Of a stretch of DNA of 64,000 bases, positions 8,939 through 18,092 are shown piece after piece. Position 1 is the stretch's first letter. Every line of letters begins with the position of its first letter. Below the pieces are notes generated by a model, which searched no databases, was not told the DNA's origin, and worked only from the letters and a program-made list of their open reading frames with translations. The position numbers and the translations under genes are program-made. The DNA comes from Rhodospirillales bacterium (lineage in GTDB: Bacteria > Pseudomonadota > Alphaproteobacteria > Micavibrionales > Micavibrionaceae), in NCBI GenBank assembly GCA_023898765.1, contig CP060238.1, forward strand, positions 1,364,001-1,428,000, given 5' to 3'.

Positions 8939-10618
8939 CTATGTCGGTTGTTCAGCGCTGGAAAGCTGTACCGACAGGTTAATCGCTTCATCGTAAGAGG
9001 GAACGATCAAAATCGTATCCCGGTTGTCCTGAATGCCTGCCCTGGAAAGCATGTCTTTGGGTTGTTCCTGCAGGCCGCTTATAACCACCTTGCTGCCTTT
9101 GCTTTCACAGGTTTTTATCAAATTCTTCATCGCGTTTAGCCCGGCGACATCCATGTAGGGAACAAGCTTCATGCGCAGGATCAGGATTTTCGGCATTTCG
9201 CCCATGGCCTGCAGCGTTTCCAGCATCGTGCCGGCCATACCGAAAAAGATCGGGCCGGTAATCCTGAACACTTCCACGCCTTCCGGCAATTCATCGCGCT
9301 GGTTTTCAATTTCTTTTACGTCGCCGGACGTATCGCGGATTTTTCGTCCTTGCGTGTAAAAAGATGCGGACTGGCTCATTTGGTGCATAAACAGTAGGGA
9401 GGCCAGTGTCACGCCCACGCCAATAGCCACGGTCAGATCGACCAGAACCGTCAGGGCAAAGGTCAAAAGCATGACCAGCCGGTCGGATTTTGACAGGCGG
9501 AAAATATGGAGAAAATGCTGAATCTCGCTCATATTCCATGCCACGACAAACAGGATTGCCGATAGCGCGGCCAGCGGAACAAAGGCCATGATGTCTGTCA
9601 GGAACAGGATGAAAACCAGGATAAAAACGGCATGGAAGATACCGGCCATCGGCGTTTTTCCGCCGGATTTTACATTGGTTGCCGTGCGGGCGATCGCTCC
9701 TGTTGCCGGCAAGCCGCCAAACAGGGTCGATGCGATATTGGCCACGCCTTGCCCGACCAGTTCCTGATTGGGGCGGTGCTTATATCCCGTCATGCCGTCA
9801 GCAACCGTGGCCGATAGCAGGGCTTCAATCCCCGCCAAAAAAGCGATGGTGAAGGCGGACGGAACAATTTCAAGGAATTTACCCATGTCCCACGCCGGCA
9901 GGGACGGCCACGGCAGACCTGACGGTATATCGGGGAAGCGCGAGCCTATCGTATCAATGGGAAGATGCAGGGCATAAACCGATAACGAAGCCAGCGCGAC
10001 GGCGATCAGGTAACCCGGCCATTTTGGCGCAAAGCGTTTCAGAAGCAAAATAACGGCCAGTCCCATGGCTCCGATCGTCAAAGTCGCAAGGTCGGTGCTG
10101 CTTAAATGACCGAAATAGGCTTGCCATTTCGGGATGAATTCCGCCGGAACATCCTGGATATCCAGCCCCAGAAAATCCTTTACCTGTGAGGACGCGATGA
10201 TAACGGCAATCCCTGCCGTAAAGCCTGTGATGACAGGATAGGGGATATAACGTATCACCTGCCCGAACCGCGCATATCCCGCGATGATAAGAATAACGCC
10301 CGCCAGCAATGTTGCCAGAAGCAGCCCGTCATAGCCGTGATTGGCAATGACGCTGAACACAACAACGATAAAAGCGCCCGTCGGCCCGCCGATCTGAACC
10401 CGCGATCCGCCCAAAAAGGAAATAAGAAACCCTGCCACAACGGCTGTGACCAGTCCTTTATCGGGGGACGCGCCGCTTGCAATGCCCAGTGCCATGGCCA
10501 AAGGCAAGGCCACAATCGCCACAGTCAATCCGGCCAGAATGTCGGCTTTGGCCGTATCGAATGCGTAACCTTCGCGCAGAAGCGAAAACAGTTTTGGCGT
10601 AAAGGCGGTTGGCAACAT
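8939..10618 (-). CDS. SulP/SLC26 family anion permease with STAS domain
   Basis: A 559-residue inner-membrane transporter. The N-terminal half has many hydrophobic helices and the SLC26 signatures ALPLAMALGIASG (about residue 37) and FLGGSRVQIGGPTGAF (about 68). The C-terminal roughly 110 residues form a cytoplasmic STAS domain (EVFRITGPIFFGMAG, YMDVAGLNAM). The family carries sulfate, bicarbonate or other anions, usually by proton or sodium symport, and the substrate cannot be deduced here. The length is normal for the family. It stands alone, with no carbonic anhydrase gene next to it. The Acr3 gene lies about 117 bases further upstream on the same strand and is probably a separate unit. 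Confidence 0.93.
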   Translation of the reverse strand: MLPTAFTPKLFSLLREGYAFDTAKADILAGLTVAIVALPLAMALGIASGASPDKGLVTAVVAGFLISFLGGSRVQIGGPTGAFIVVVFSVIANHGYDGLLLATLLAGVILIIAGYARFGQVIRYIPYPVITGFTAGIAVIIASSQVKDFLGLDIQDVPAEFIPKWQAYFGHLSSTDLATLTIGAMGLAVILLLKRFAPKWPGYLIAVALASLSVYALHLPIDTIGSRFPDIPSGLPWPSLPAWDMGKFLEIVPSAFTIAFLAGIEALLSATVADGMTGYKHRPNQELVGQGVANIASTLFGGLPATGAIARTATNVKSGGKTPMAGIFHAVFILVFILFLTDIMAFVPLAALSAILFVVAWNMSEIQHFLHIFRLSKSDRLVMLLTFALTVLVDLTVAIGVGVTLASLLFMHQMSQSASFYTQGRKIRDTSGDVKEIENQRDELPEGVEVFRITGPIFFGMAGTMLETLQAMGEMPKILILRMKLVPYMDVAGLNAMKNLIKTCESKGSKVVISGLQEQPKDMLSRAGIQDNRDTILIVPSYDEAINLSVQLSSAEQPT

Positions 10619-10735
10619 ACTGAATCCTCATAAAAAATCGCCTCTACAGTAATAGGAAAAGCCTGATTTTTCCAGCCATTCAATCACGAAAGCGCCTGTG
10701 ACGCATAAAATCCCGGACAAGCAGGCGCGTGTTGA

Positions 10736-11779
10736 TTAAGAAAAATATGTTTTGGTTTTATTCGCAAAAGCAACCAGCGAGAGCATCACAGGCACTTCAA
10801 CCAGTACCCCGACAACCGTTGCCAGTGCTGCGCCGGAATTAAGGCCGAACAAGCTGATGGCTACCGCCACGGCCAGTTCAAAGAAATTTGAAGTGCCTAT
10901 CAGGGCGGCAGGTGCGGCTGTGCTGAATGGGACGCGCCAGAAATGCCCCCATCCATAGGCAATGGCAAAAATGCCGTAACTTTGAATGAGTAACGGAACG
11001 GCAATCAGGGCAATGACCATTGGTTTTTCCAGAATCGTTCCGGCCTGAAAACCGAACAGCAAAACAACCGTGGCCAGCAAGCCCATAATGGAAAACGGCT
11101 TTACCTTGGCCGTGAATTTGGCAATGCGTTCATGGTTGTCTGAATCGTCAAGCTTTTTGCGGGTGATATAGCCCGCCGCCAGGGGAATAAGCACATAGAG
11201 GATAACGGAGAGCAGCAGCGTTTCCCACGGGACAATAATATCGGTCACGCCAAGCAGCAGCGCGGCAATCGGCGCGAACGCAAAGATCATGATAATATCG
11301 TTTACCGATACCTGAACCAGCGTGTAATTCGCATCCCCTTTAACAAGCTGACTCCACACAAAGACCATGGCTGTGCAGGGTGCTACGCCGAGCAAGATCA
11401 TTCCCGCGATATATTCTTTTGCATCTTGCGCATCTACCAGTCCGGCAAAAATATGTTCAAAGAAAAGGATGCCAAGCGCGGCCATTGTAAAGGGCTTAAT
11501 CAGCCAGTTTACGACCAGCGTAATGCACAAACCTTTGGGTTTCTTTCCTGCGTCTTTAAGGCTGGAAAAATCCACATTGACCATCATCGGGTAAATCATC
11601 ACCCAGATAAAAACAGCTACCACCAGATTGACGCTGGCATATTCAAGGGAAGCGATAGCCTGAAATGCGCTTGGCACAAGCAGCCCAAGTCCAACTCCGG
11701 CGGCAATACAAAGCCCGACCCAGACGGATAGGTAACGCTCAAAAATTCCCATAGTTGATGGCTCTGCTGCCTGATCCAT
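10736..11779 (-). CDS. arsB: Arsenite efflux permease, Acr3 type
   Basis: A 347-residue protein with about ten membrane segments, matching the Acr3 (BASS-like) family of As(III) efflux carriers. Signatures seen are WVMIYPMMVNVDF (about residue 58), GVAPCTAMVFVWSQL with the essential cysteine of TM4 (about 129-143), NDIIMIFAFAP, and the late ALIGTSNFFELAVAVA. Acr3 expels arsenite and sometimes antimonite from the cytoplasm using the proton motive force. No arsR, arsC or arsH gene is adjacent, which is unusual for an arsenic determinant, so control and reductase functions must lie elsewhere or be absent. The start is the ATG at 11779. Confidence 0.93.
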   Translation of the reverse strand: MDQAAEPSTMGIFERYLSVWVGLCIAAGVGLGLLVPSAFQAIASLEYASVNLVVAVFIWVMIYPMMVNVDFSSLKDAGKKPKGLCITLVVNWLIKPFTMAALGILFFEHIFAGLVDAQDAKEYIAGMILLGVAPCTAMVFVWSQLVKGDANYTLVQVSVNDIIMIFAFAPIAALLLGVTDIIVPWETLLLSVILYVLIPLAAGYITRKKLDDSDNHERIAKFTAKVKPFSIMGLLATVVLLFGFQAGTILEKPMVIALIAVPLLIQSYGIFAIAYGWGHFWRVPFSTAAPAALIGTSNFFELAVAVAISLFGLNSGAALATVVGVLVEVPVMLSLVAFANKTKTYFS

Positions 11780-11901
11780 TCTTCAATCCTCGCATCATTC
11801 GGCAAGCTGCCTTTTATGGACAAGTATAATACCATCCCCCCCTAATAACGGAAGGCGTGCTTATAATGCCTCGTGACGCAATTTCAATGAAATAAGGAAA
11901 A

Positions 11902-11976
<75 letters not shown>

Positions 11977-12030
11977 ACACGCAGCGTTTATGCTTGAACG
12001 CGCAGGACTTGTCAAGAACCCCCGAAGGGG

Positions 12031-12104
12031 TGGAGGCACGGACCGGAATCGAACCGGTCTACACGGATTTGCAATCCGCTGCATAGCCACTCTGCCACCG
12101 CGCC
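12031..12104 (-). tRNA. tRNA-Cys (anticodon GCA)
   Basis: The minus-strand cloverleaf has acceptor strands GGCGCGG and CCGTGCC, discriminator T, encoded CCA, anticodon loop containing TTGCAAA, and T arm GGTTCGATTCC. U73 and GCA are the identity elements of tRNA-Cys. The stretch 11780-12264 holds only these two tRNA genes and short spacers. Confidence 0.95.
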
Positions 12105-12264
12105 GCTCTCCTTAAAAACAGGTTATAGCCAATATCACTTTTGGTTATAGAAATCCAGCCCTGAAAAAGGGCAAAACGTCTGGGAAAAAAGGGGGTTTTG
12201 GAGTAGGGTACAAAGCGGATTGTTATGTTTTCCTTTTCTTCTTCATTTTCTGCAGGAGGCTTTG

Positions 12265-12924
12265 ATGAATTTTACCCAGTGTCGTGAGAATATGGTCGAG
12301 GGTCAGATCCAGACGAACGGTGTCACGGAGCCTTCTATTTTGGGGGCGTACCGTGCGATCCCGCGGGAGCGTTTTGTCATGCCGGGGCAGGAATCCATTT
12401 CCTATTGCGATGAATCTTTGCCCATCGGCGCGGGGCGGTGTTTGATGGAGCCTATGGTTCACGCCCGTTTGCTTCAGGCGGCCGCGCCGAAATCCGATGA
12501 CGTGGTGCTTGATATCGGCGGTGCGACGGGGTATTCGGCGGCCGTCTTTTCGTCCCTTGTGTCCACGGTTGTGTCCGTGGAAAAGGACCCGGATTTTCTT
12601 GCAAGGGCGGAGGCGCTTTGGCAGGAGCTTGGTTTATGCAATGTTGTGGGGCTTCAGGGCGAGTTGAAGGCGGGTGATCCGCGGCATGCGCCCTATGACC
12701 TGATTTTCTTTAACGGGGCTGTAGCGTCCGTGAGCGACGATATTCTGGCGCAGGTTGACATAGGGGGCCGCCTTGTGGCTGTCGTTATGCCCTCCGGCGC
12801 CTCCGTTGGAAAGGCTGTAAAAATGACACGCACGGGAGAAGACGATTTTTCCAGCGAGTTTTTGTTCGATGTGTACACGCCTTATTTGCCGGGGATGGGC
12901 GCGCGCACCGAGTTTGTATTCTAA
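12265..12924 (+). CDS. pcm: Protein-L-isoaspartate O-methyltransferase family protein
   Basis: About 219 residues. The ATG at 12265 follows GGAGG by five bases; an upstream in-frame extension lacks a good start context. The SAM-binding motif I is DVVLDIGGATGYSAAVF (about residues 77-93). The N-terminal MVEGQIQTNGV and PRERFV are typical of the alphaproteobacterial PCMT family. Pcm methylates isoaspartyl residues in aged proteins to start their repair. Several tolC-linked alphaproteobacterial members are divergent, and here GGATG replaces the more common GTGSG, so true isoaspartate activity is uncertain. The gene is followed by tolC, popZ and valS, an order seen in related bacteria. Confidence 0.82.
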   Translation: MNFTQCRENMVEGQIQTNGVTEPSILGAYRAIPRERFVMPGQESISYCDESLPIGAGRCLMEPMVHARLLQAAAPKSDDVVLDIGGATGYSAAVFSSLVSTVVSVEKDPDFLARAEALWQELGLCNVVGLQGELKAGDPRHAPYDLIFFNGAVASVSDDILAQVDIGGRLVAVVMPSGASVGKAVKMTRTGEDDFSSEFLFDVYTPYLPGMGARTEFVF

Positions 12925-12976
12925 CGGCCTGATCTTCTTATGAGATTACTTTTAAATCAGGATGTAATCTGCTGAA

Positions 12977-14404
12977 ATGATTGTTAAAAAACACATCATA
13001 GCGTCTGTTCTCTTGTGGGGGGTTCTTGCGGGCCCCCTGCCTGCTTTTGCCGGTGCGCCGGATGAAGAAAGCTATTTGACCGAAGGCATTAAAGCGATTC
13101 CCGAAGAGGATATTCGGGAAGTCGTGCGGGCTTTATCTGAATCCAGTGACCGGCTTTACGATGTTCTGCGTCAGGCTTACGAAACAAACCCGACCCTGCA
13201 GGCGGCCAATGCGGAGCTTCGCGCGGTGGAAGAATCCCTGCCGCAGGCCGCTGCCGGTTACAAACCCACGATCACGGCCAATGCCGATGTGCTTTATACG
13301 GATACGCAAAACGAAGGAAATTCTTCGTCTTCTCAGGACGGGGACAATCTCTCCAAAGAGGGAAGCGTTTCGCTGAAACAGCCTCTTTACCGGGGCGGAA
13401 GAACGGCTTCCGCGCTGCGGGGCGCCCGGAATTCGATTCTGGCGCAGAGTGCGGCCGTTGATTCGGTGCGCCAGAAACTGATGTTGGATGTGGCCACGGC
13501 TTACATGGATGTGCTGCGCGACCGGGCGTTGCTTAACTTGAGTGAAAACAATAAAGCCCTTATTTCCCGGCAGCTTGAGGCGACAAAAGACCGTTTTGAA
13601 GTGGGGGAACTGACCCGGACGGACGTGTCTCAGGCTCAGGCGCGTGAAGCAGGCGCCGTTTCCGATATTATTTCGGCCAAGGCAAAGATGCGTTCCAGTG
13701 TGGCGGTGTACGAGCAGATTGTCGGCAGTGTGCCGGACCAGACGCTTCTTTACCCCGACATACGTTTTTCCCTGCCCGAAACGCTTGAGGAAGCGCTTTC
13801 GGAAGCCGCGCAGAAAAACCCTTCCGTTTTGTCCGCGGAATATAAGAACGCAGCGGCGGAAGACGATGTGGACACCGTTTTCGGGGAATTGCTGCCGGAG
13901 GTTTCTTTAACGGGCGGGCTGTCAAAAAGCTACGATCCGCAGCCCGGAACGTTGGATGAAACGCGCGAAAGTACGGTGGGGGTTTCCGCCAGTATTCCCC
14001 TTTATCAGGCGGGCAGTGTGCGCTCGCGCGTGCGGCAGGCCAAACAGACTGCCAACCAGCGTTTTATCCAGATTATGGAGGCGCGCCGCCGGGTGCGCGC
14101 CGAAACCATTTCAAGCTGGGAAAATCTGGCGGCGGCCAAGGCGGAGATTATATCCCGCAGGGCGCAGGTCGAGGCTTCGGCGATGGCGCAGGAGGGGGTC
14201 CGGTATGAGTCCGATTTCGGCGAAAGGACGATTCTGGATGCGCTGGACGCCGATCAGGAATATCTGGATGCGCAGGTGGGGCTGGTGAGTGCGCGGCGGA
14301 ACGAGATTGTTGCACGTTTTTCTCTGGCGGCGGTATTGGGGCGTCTAACGCCGGAAATCCTCGAATTTTCCTCTAAAAAAGAGAACGAAGAAGAGAATAG
14401 ATGA
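12977..14404 (+). CDS. tolC: TolC family outer-membrane efflux/secretion channel
   Basis: A 475-residue exported protein with a signal peptide ending near AFAGAP. The mature part shows the duplicated outer-membrane efflux protein pattern: YDVLRQAYETNPTLQAANAEL (about residue 56), VSLKQPLYRGGR (about 133), then in the second half EALSEAAQKNPSVLSAEY and GVSASIPLYQAGSVRSRVRQAK. TolC trimers form a beta-barrel plus a periplasmic alpha-helical tunnel serving type I secretion or drug efflux. No ABC transporter or membrane fusion gene is next to it, so its inner-membrane partner lies elsewhere. It begins 52 bases after pcm and is probably cotranscribed with it. Confidence 0.93.
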   Translation: MIVKKHIIASVLLWGVLAGPLPAFAGAPDEESYLTEGIKAIPEEDIREVVRALSESSDRLYDVLRQAYETNPTLQAANAELRAVEESLPQAAAGYKPTITANADVLYTDTQNEGNSSSSQDGDNLSKEGSVSLKQPLYRGGRTASALRGARNSILAQSAAVDSVRQKLMLDVATAYMDVLRDRALLNLSENNKALISRQLEATKDRFEVGELTRTDVSQAQAREAGAVSDIISAKAKMRSSVAVYEQIVGSVPDQTLLYPDIRFSLPETLEEALSEAAQKNPSVLSAEYKNAAAEDDVDTVFGELLPEVSLTGGLSKSYDPQPGTLDETRESTVGVSASIPLYQAGSVRSRVRQAKQTANQRFIQIMEARRRVRAETISSWENLAAAKAEIISRRAQVEASAMAQEGVRYESDFGERTILDALDADQEYLDAQVGLVSARRNEIVARFSLAAVLGRLTPEILEFSSKKENEEENR

Positions 14405-14490
14405 GGACAGAGTGAAATCGGCCTTTGACAAGGCTTTTTCAATCAGGGAGACTGTTTCGGTAGTCCGTTGATTCAACACGATTCTTGTCT

Positions 14491-15027
14491 ATGTCAGAAA
14501 ACGAAGAAGAACCATCGATCGAGGAAATCCTGTCTTCTATCCGTCAGATCATTTCTGACGACGATGAGGAAGAGGCTGCGCCTGCTCAGGAGGCGCCGCC
14601 GCCGGAGGAACCTGCGCCTGAAGAGCCGGAAGAGGATTTGTCTGCAGATGACGATGTTCTGGAATTGACGGAAGACATGCAGGAAGAGCCCGAACCGGAA
14701 CCGGAACCGGAACCGGAAATCGAGGAAGAAGAGGAAGAAGAAATCGAGATTGATCTTCTGGACTCGGAACCGGATGATTCCGCTTTAGACGATTCTATCA
14801 TCTCTGATGCCGCAAAAGCGGCTGCGCTGGCCAGCATGGCCAAGCTGGCCGGGAATATGCCTGTAAGCCGCCGCCCGGGATATAACGGCGTGACCGTTGA
14901 AGATATCGTGCGGGAACTTCTCAATCCGATGTTGCGGGAATGGATGGACGGCAATCTTTCTGAAATTGTCGAAAAAATTGTCCAGAAAGAGATCGCAAAA
15001 CTGGGTCGCCGCGCCGCGGACGATTAG
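14491..15027 (+). CDS. popZ: PopZ / DUF2497 polar organizing protein
   Basis: A 178-residue protein. The N-terminal helix EPSIEEILSSIRQIISDD is the PopZ client-binding signature. The middle is an acidic, proline-rich disordered stretch (about residues 30-95). The C-terminal helices (VEDIVRELLNPMLREWMDGN, then LSEIVEKIVQKEIAKL) form the oligomerisation region. PopZ self-assembles into a polar matrix that anchors the ParB-centromere complex and recruits polar proteins. The spacer is encoded partly by four copies of GAACCG at 14692-14715, which may vary in number. ATG 14491 is preferred over a TTG two codons earlier. It lies between tolC and valS. Confidence 0.92.
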   Translation: MSENEEEPSIEEILSSIRQIISDDDEEEAAPAQEAPPPEEPAPEEPEEDLSADDDVLELTEDMQEEPEPEPEPEPEIEEEEEEEIEIDLLDSEPDDSALDDSIISDAAKAAALASMAKLAGNMPVSRRPGYNGVTVEDIVRELLNPMLREWMDGNLSEIVEKIVQKEIAKLGRRAADD

Positions 15028-15114
15028 TTTCACCCTAAGTTACAGGTTGCCTGTTGCGGGAAAGATGCTAAAACAATCCTGTGAATTGTGAATTAAACCT
15101 GTAAGTCTTTAAAA

Positions 15115-17820
15115 ATGCTCGATAAAAACTTTAACTTCTCTGAAGCTGAATCCCGCCTGTATCAGGAATGGGAAAAAGCGGGCCTGTTTGGGGCGCATCC
15201 GGAAAGTCAGCACACCCCCTTTTGCATTATGATGCCCCCGCCCAATGTGACGGGCTCCTTGCATATGGGACACGCTTTGAATCACACGCTTCAGGATGTG
15301 CTTGTCCGTTATAACCGCATGAAAGGCCAGGATACGCTCTGGCAGCCGGGGACGGACCATGCAGGCATTGCCACACAGATGGTGGTGGAGCGGCAACTGG
15401 ACGCGGAAGGCGTTCACCGCCGCGATCTGGGCCGGGAAAAGTTTCTGGAAAGGGTTTGGGCGTGGAAAGAAAAATCCGGCGGCACGATCGTGCATCAGCT
15501 CCGGCGTCTGGGCACCACGCCGGATTGGGCGCGTGAGCGTTTCACTATGGATGAGGGCCTCAACAAGGCCGTCCGGAAGGTCTTTGTGCAGCTTTACAAA
15601 GAAGGTCTCATTTACAAGGATAAACGGCTTGTGAACTGGGACCCGAAATTCCACACGGCCATTTCCGATCTGGAGGTGGAGCAAAAAGAAACCAAAGGCC
15701 ATATGTGGCATATCGAGTATTCCGTGGAAGGCCCCGAAGACAGGTCTATTACGGTGGCGACAACGCGTCCCGAAACGATGCTGGGGGATACCGCCGTTGC
15801 GGTCCATCCTGACGATGAGCGTTATAAGGACCTGATCGGGAAGATGGCGGTGCTTCCCATCGTAAACCGCCTGATTCCGATTATTGCCGATGAATATGCC
15901 GATCCGGAGCAAGGCAGCGGCGCGGTAAAAATTACCCCCGCCCATGATTTCAACGATTTCGAAGTGGGAAAACGTCATAACTTACCTATGATCAACGTGC
16001 TGGATGAAAATGCCTGCATGAATGAGAACGTGCCGGAAGCCTATCAGGGGCTGGACCGTTATGACGCCCGGAAGAAAATTCTGGCCGAACTCGAAGAGCT
16101 TGAAAAACTGGGGAAGGTTGAGAAAATCAAGCATGCCGTGCCTTACGGCGATCGCTCCGGCGTGGTGATCGAGCCCTGGCTGACCGATCAGTGGTATGTG
16201 GATACACCCACCCTGGCAAAACCGGCGATTGAAGCCGTGAAGGACGGGCGCACGAAATTCCATCCCAAACAATATGAGAACATGTATCTGGTCTGGCTGG
16301 AAAACCAGATACCGTGGTGCATCTCCCGCCAGCTCTGGTGGGGGCACCAAATTCCCGTCTGGTATGACGAAGACGGAAAAACCTACGTGGCCGAAACCGA
16401 GGAAGAGGCACAAGCCGAAGCCGGAGAGGGCGTTTCCCTGACCCGCGATGAAGACGTGCTGGATACGTGGTTTTCCTCCGCGCTATGGCCGTTTTCAACC
16501 CTGGGCTGGCCCGAGCAAACGCCGGAGCTGGAGAGATATTATCCCGGCGACGTGCTGGTGACAGGCTTTGACATTATCACCTTCTGGGTCTCCCGCATGA
16601 TGATGATGGGGCTTCACTTCATGAAGGATGTGCCTTTTCGGGATGTTTACATCCATGCGCTTGTGCGCGACGGGAAGGGGCAGAAAATGTCCAAATCCAA
16701 AGGGAACATCATCGATCCGCTTGAAATTGCGGATAAGTACGGCTCGGACGCCCTGCGCTTTACGCTGGCCGCGATGGCTGCGCAGGGGCGGGATATCTGC
16801 CTGTCCGAAGAGCGGGTGGAGGGCTACCGGAACTTTACGACCAAGCTCTGGAACGCGGCTCGGTATTGCGAGATGAACGCATGTTTGCCCCGCGCAGGCT
16901 TTGATCCGTCAAAGGTTGAAAACACGCTCAACAAGTGGATCGTTGCGGCCACGGCGCAGGCGAAAGCCGATCTGGAAAAAACGCTTGGAAGCTATCGTTT
17001 CAACGAAGCGGCGAATACGATCTATCAGTTTACGCGCGGAACGTTCTGTGACTGGTATCTGGAATTTACCAAGCCGTACCTCTCGGATGTTATCCCGAGC
17101 GGTAGCGAAGGATCTCAGGAAAAGGCAGGAGATCCTTCGGCGCAAGCGCCTCAGGATGACAAATTAAAAACAGAGATAAGGGCTACGACCGGCTGGGTGC
17201 TGGATCAAATCCTTCTTTTGCTGAACCCTTTTATGCCGTTTGTTACGGAAGAAATCTATGCGCAGATTGCGGACCGCAAAGGCGCGCCTGCGTTGATGGC
17301 GTCGTCTTGGCCGGATTATTCGAAGATGCCGGAAGAGAAGGGCGCGGTTGCCGAAATTGACTGGCTGATGCGTTTTATTTCGAATATCCGCTCCGTGCGG
17401 GCAGATATGAACGTGCCGGCAGGGGCCAAAATCAAGCTTCTGGTGAAAGGGGCGTCCGGTGTCACGCAGGAACGGCTTCAAACCTACGAGGCAGCGCTGG
17501 AACAGATGGCGCGCCTGTCCTGTGTCGAAATTTTTGACGGCACGCCGCCGAAAGGGTCCATCCAGTCTGTGGTGGATGAATGCACTTTGATTTTGCCGAT
17601 TGCGGATATTGTCGATCTGGATCAGGAACGCGCACGGCTTCAAAAGCAAATTGAGAAGTTAGAGCAGGACATTAAGAAAATAGACCAAAAACTTGAAAAC
17701 AAAGAGTTTATTAAAAACGCCCCGGAAGAGGTCGTCGCGGAACAACGCGGGCGGCGCGAAGAGGCGGAAATGGTTATTCACAAGCTCGCTGCGGCCCTGA
17801 AACAGCTTGCCGCGGCGTAG
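15115..17820 (+). CDS. valS: Valyl-tRNA synthetase carrying an in-frame repeat insertion
   Basis: A 901-residue class I synthetase that charges tRNA-Val. Signatures are the HIGH-like PNVTGSLHMGHALNHTL (about residues 44-60), DHAGIATQMV, the editing-domain segment TTRPETMLGDTAVAVHP, KMSKSKGN (about 524), the anticodon-binding domain, and a C-terminal coiled coil (LDQERARLQKQIEKLEQDIKK) that is normal for ValRS. Residues about 658-683 are encoded by a 74-bp palindromic element of the dispersed GTCATCCTGAGC family, located just after the DWYLEFTKPYL helix and before the helix TGWVLDQILLLLNPFMP. The reading frame is intact, so the insertion is presumably a tolerated surface loop. Confidence 0.96.
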   Translation: MLDKNFNFSEAESRLYQEWEKAGLFGAHPESQHTPFCIMMPPPNVTGSLHMGHALNHTLQDVLVRYNRMKGQDTLWQPGTDHAGIATQMVVERQLDAEGVHRRDLGREKFLERVWAWKEKSGGTIVHQLRRLGTTPDWARERFTMDEGLNKAVRKVFVQLYKEGLIYKDKRLVNWDPKFHTAISDLEVEQKETKGHMWHIEYSVEGPEDRSITVATTRPETMLGDTAVAVHPDDERYKDLIGKMAVLPIVNRLIPIIADEYADPEQGSGAVKITPAHDFNDFEVGKRHNLPMINVLDENACMNENVPEAYQGLDRYDARKKILAELEELEKLGKVEKIKHAVPYGDRSGVVIEPWLTDQWYVDTPTLAKPAIEAVKDGRTKFHPKQYENMYLVWLENQIPWCISRQLWWGHQIPVWYDEDGKTYVAETEEEAQAEAGEGVSLTRDEDVLDTWFSSALWPFSTLGWPEQTPELERYYPGDVLVTGFDIITFWVSRMMMMGLHFMKDVPFRDVYIHALVRDGKGQKMSKSKGNIIDPLEIADKYGSDALRFTLAAMAAQGRDICLSEERVEGYRNFTTKLWNAARYCEMNACLPRAGFDPSKVENTLNKWIVAATAQAKADLEKTLGSYRFNEAANTIYQFTRGTFCDWYLEFTKPYLSDVIPSGSEGSQEKAGDPSAQAPQDDKLKTEIRATTGWVLDQILLLLNPFMPFVTEEIYAQIADRKGAPALMASSWPDYSKMPEEKGAVAEIDWLMRFISNIRSVRADMNVPAGAKIKLLVKGASGVTQERLQTYEAALEQMARLSCVEIFDGTPPKGSIQSVVDECTLILPIADIVDLDQERARLQKQIEKLEQDIKKIDQKLENKEFIKNAPEEVVAEQRGRREEAEMVIHKLAAALKQLAAA
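17088..17161. repeat. Palindromic element inserted in frame within valS
   Basis: The outer arms TGTTATCCCGAG (17088-17099) and CTCAGGATGACA (17150-17161) and the inner arms CGAAGGATCT (17106-17115) and AGATCCTTCG (17130-17139) form a hairpin. The same arm sequences occur outside genes at about 17.94-18.01 and 22.45-22.52 kb. The frame in valS has no stop through the element. Confidence 0.85.
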
Positions 17821-17909
17821 TTTTTACCTTTCTCTGTCAAGATCGTGCGTGCGCTGGCTGGCTTGTTGTTGTCGGCGCTGTTCAACTGCTTCGGCCCGCT
17901 TTCTTGCTT

Positions 17910-18050
17910 CAGAGCGTTCATTGTTTAGGTTGGTTCCATTCTGTCCTTTCCGAGCGCAGCGAAGAATCTCCGGAAAACGTTGAGATCCTTCGCCTTCGGC
18001 TCAGGATGACAAAACAGGTCGTGACTCGATCTAATTACAGAATGCTTTAA
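17910..18050. mobile_element. MITE-like palindromic element, second copy
   Basis: The core has arms of the GTCATCCTGAGC family (CCGAGCGCAGCGAAGAATCT on the left, CTTCGGCTCAGGATGAC on the right). Outside the core, the flanks align with the flanks of the 22414-22554 copy in reverse orientation. The right end reads TTAAAGCATTCTG on the minus strand against TAGAGCATTCTG in the other copy. Both copies are about 141 bp. No coding content was seen. Confidence 0.55.
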
Positions 18051-18092
18051 TTCTGTAAAACTGTCAAAAAACGGTATATGTGAAACCTTGAC

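Noticed and set aside
15109..15978. Minus-strand open frame of 289 codons
   Set aside because: Antisense to the catalytic domain of valS, which carries clear class I synthetase motifs.
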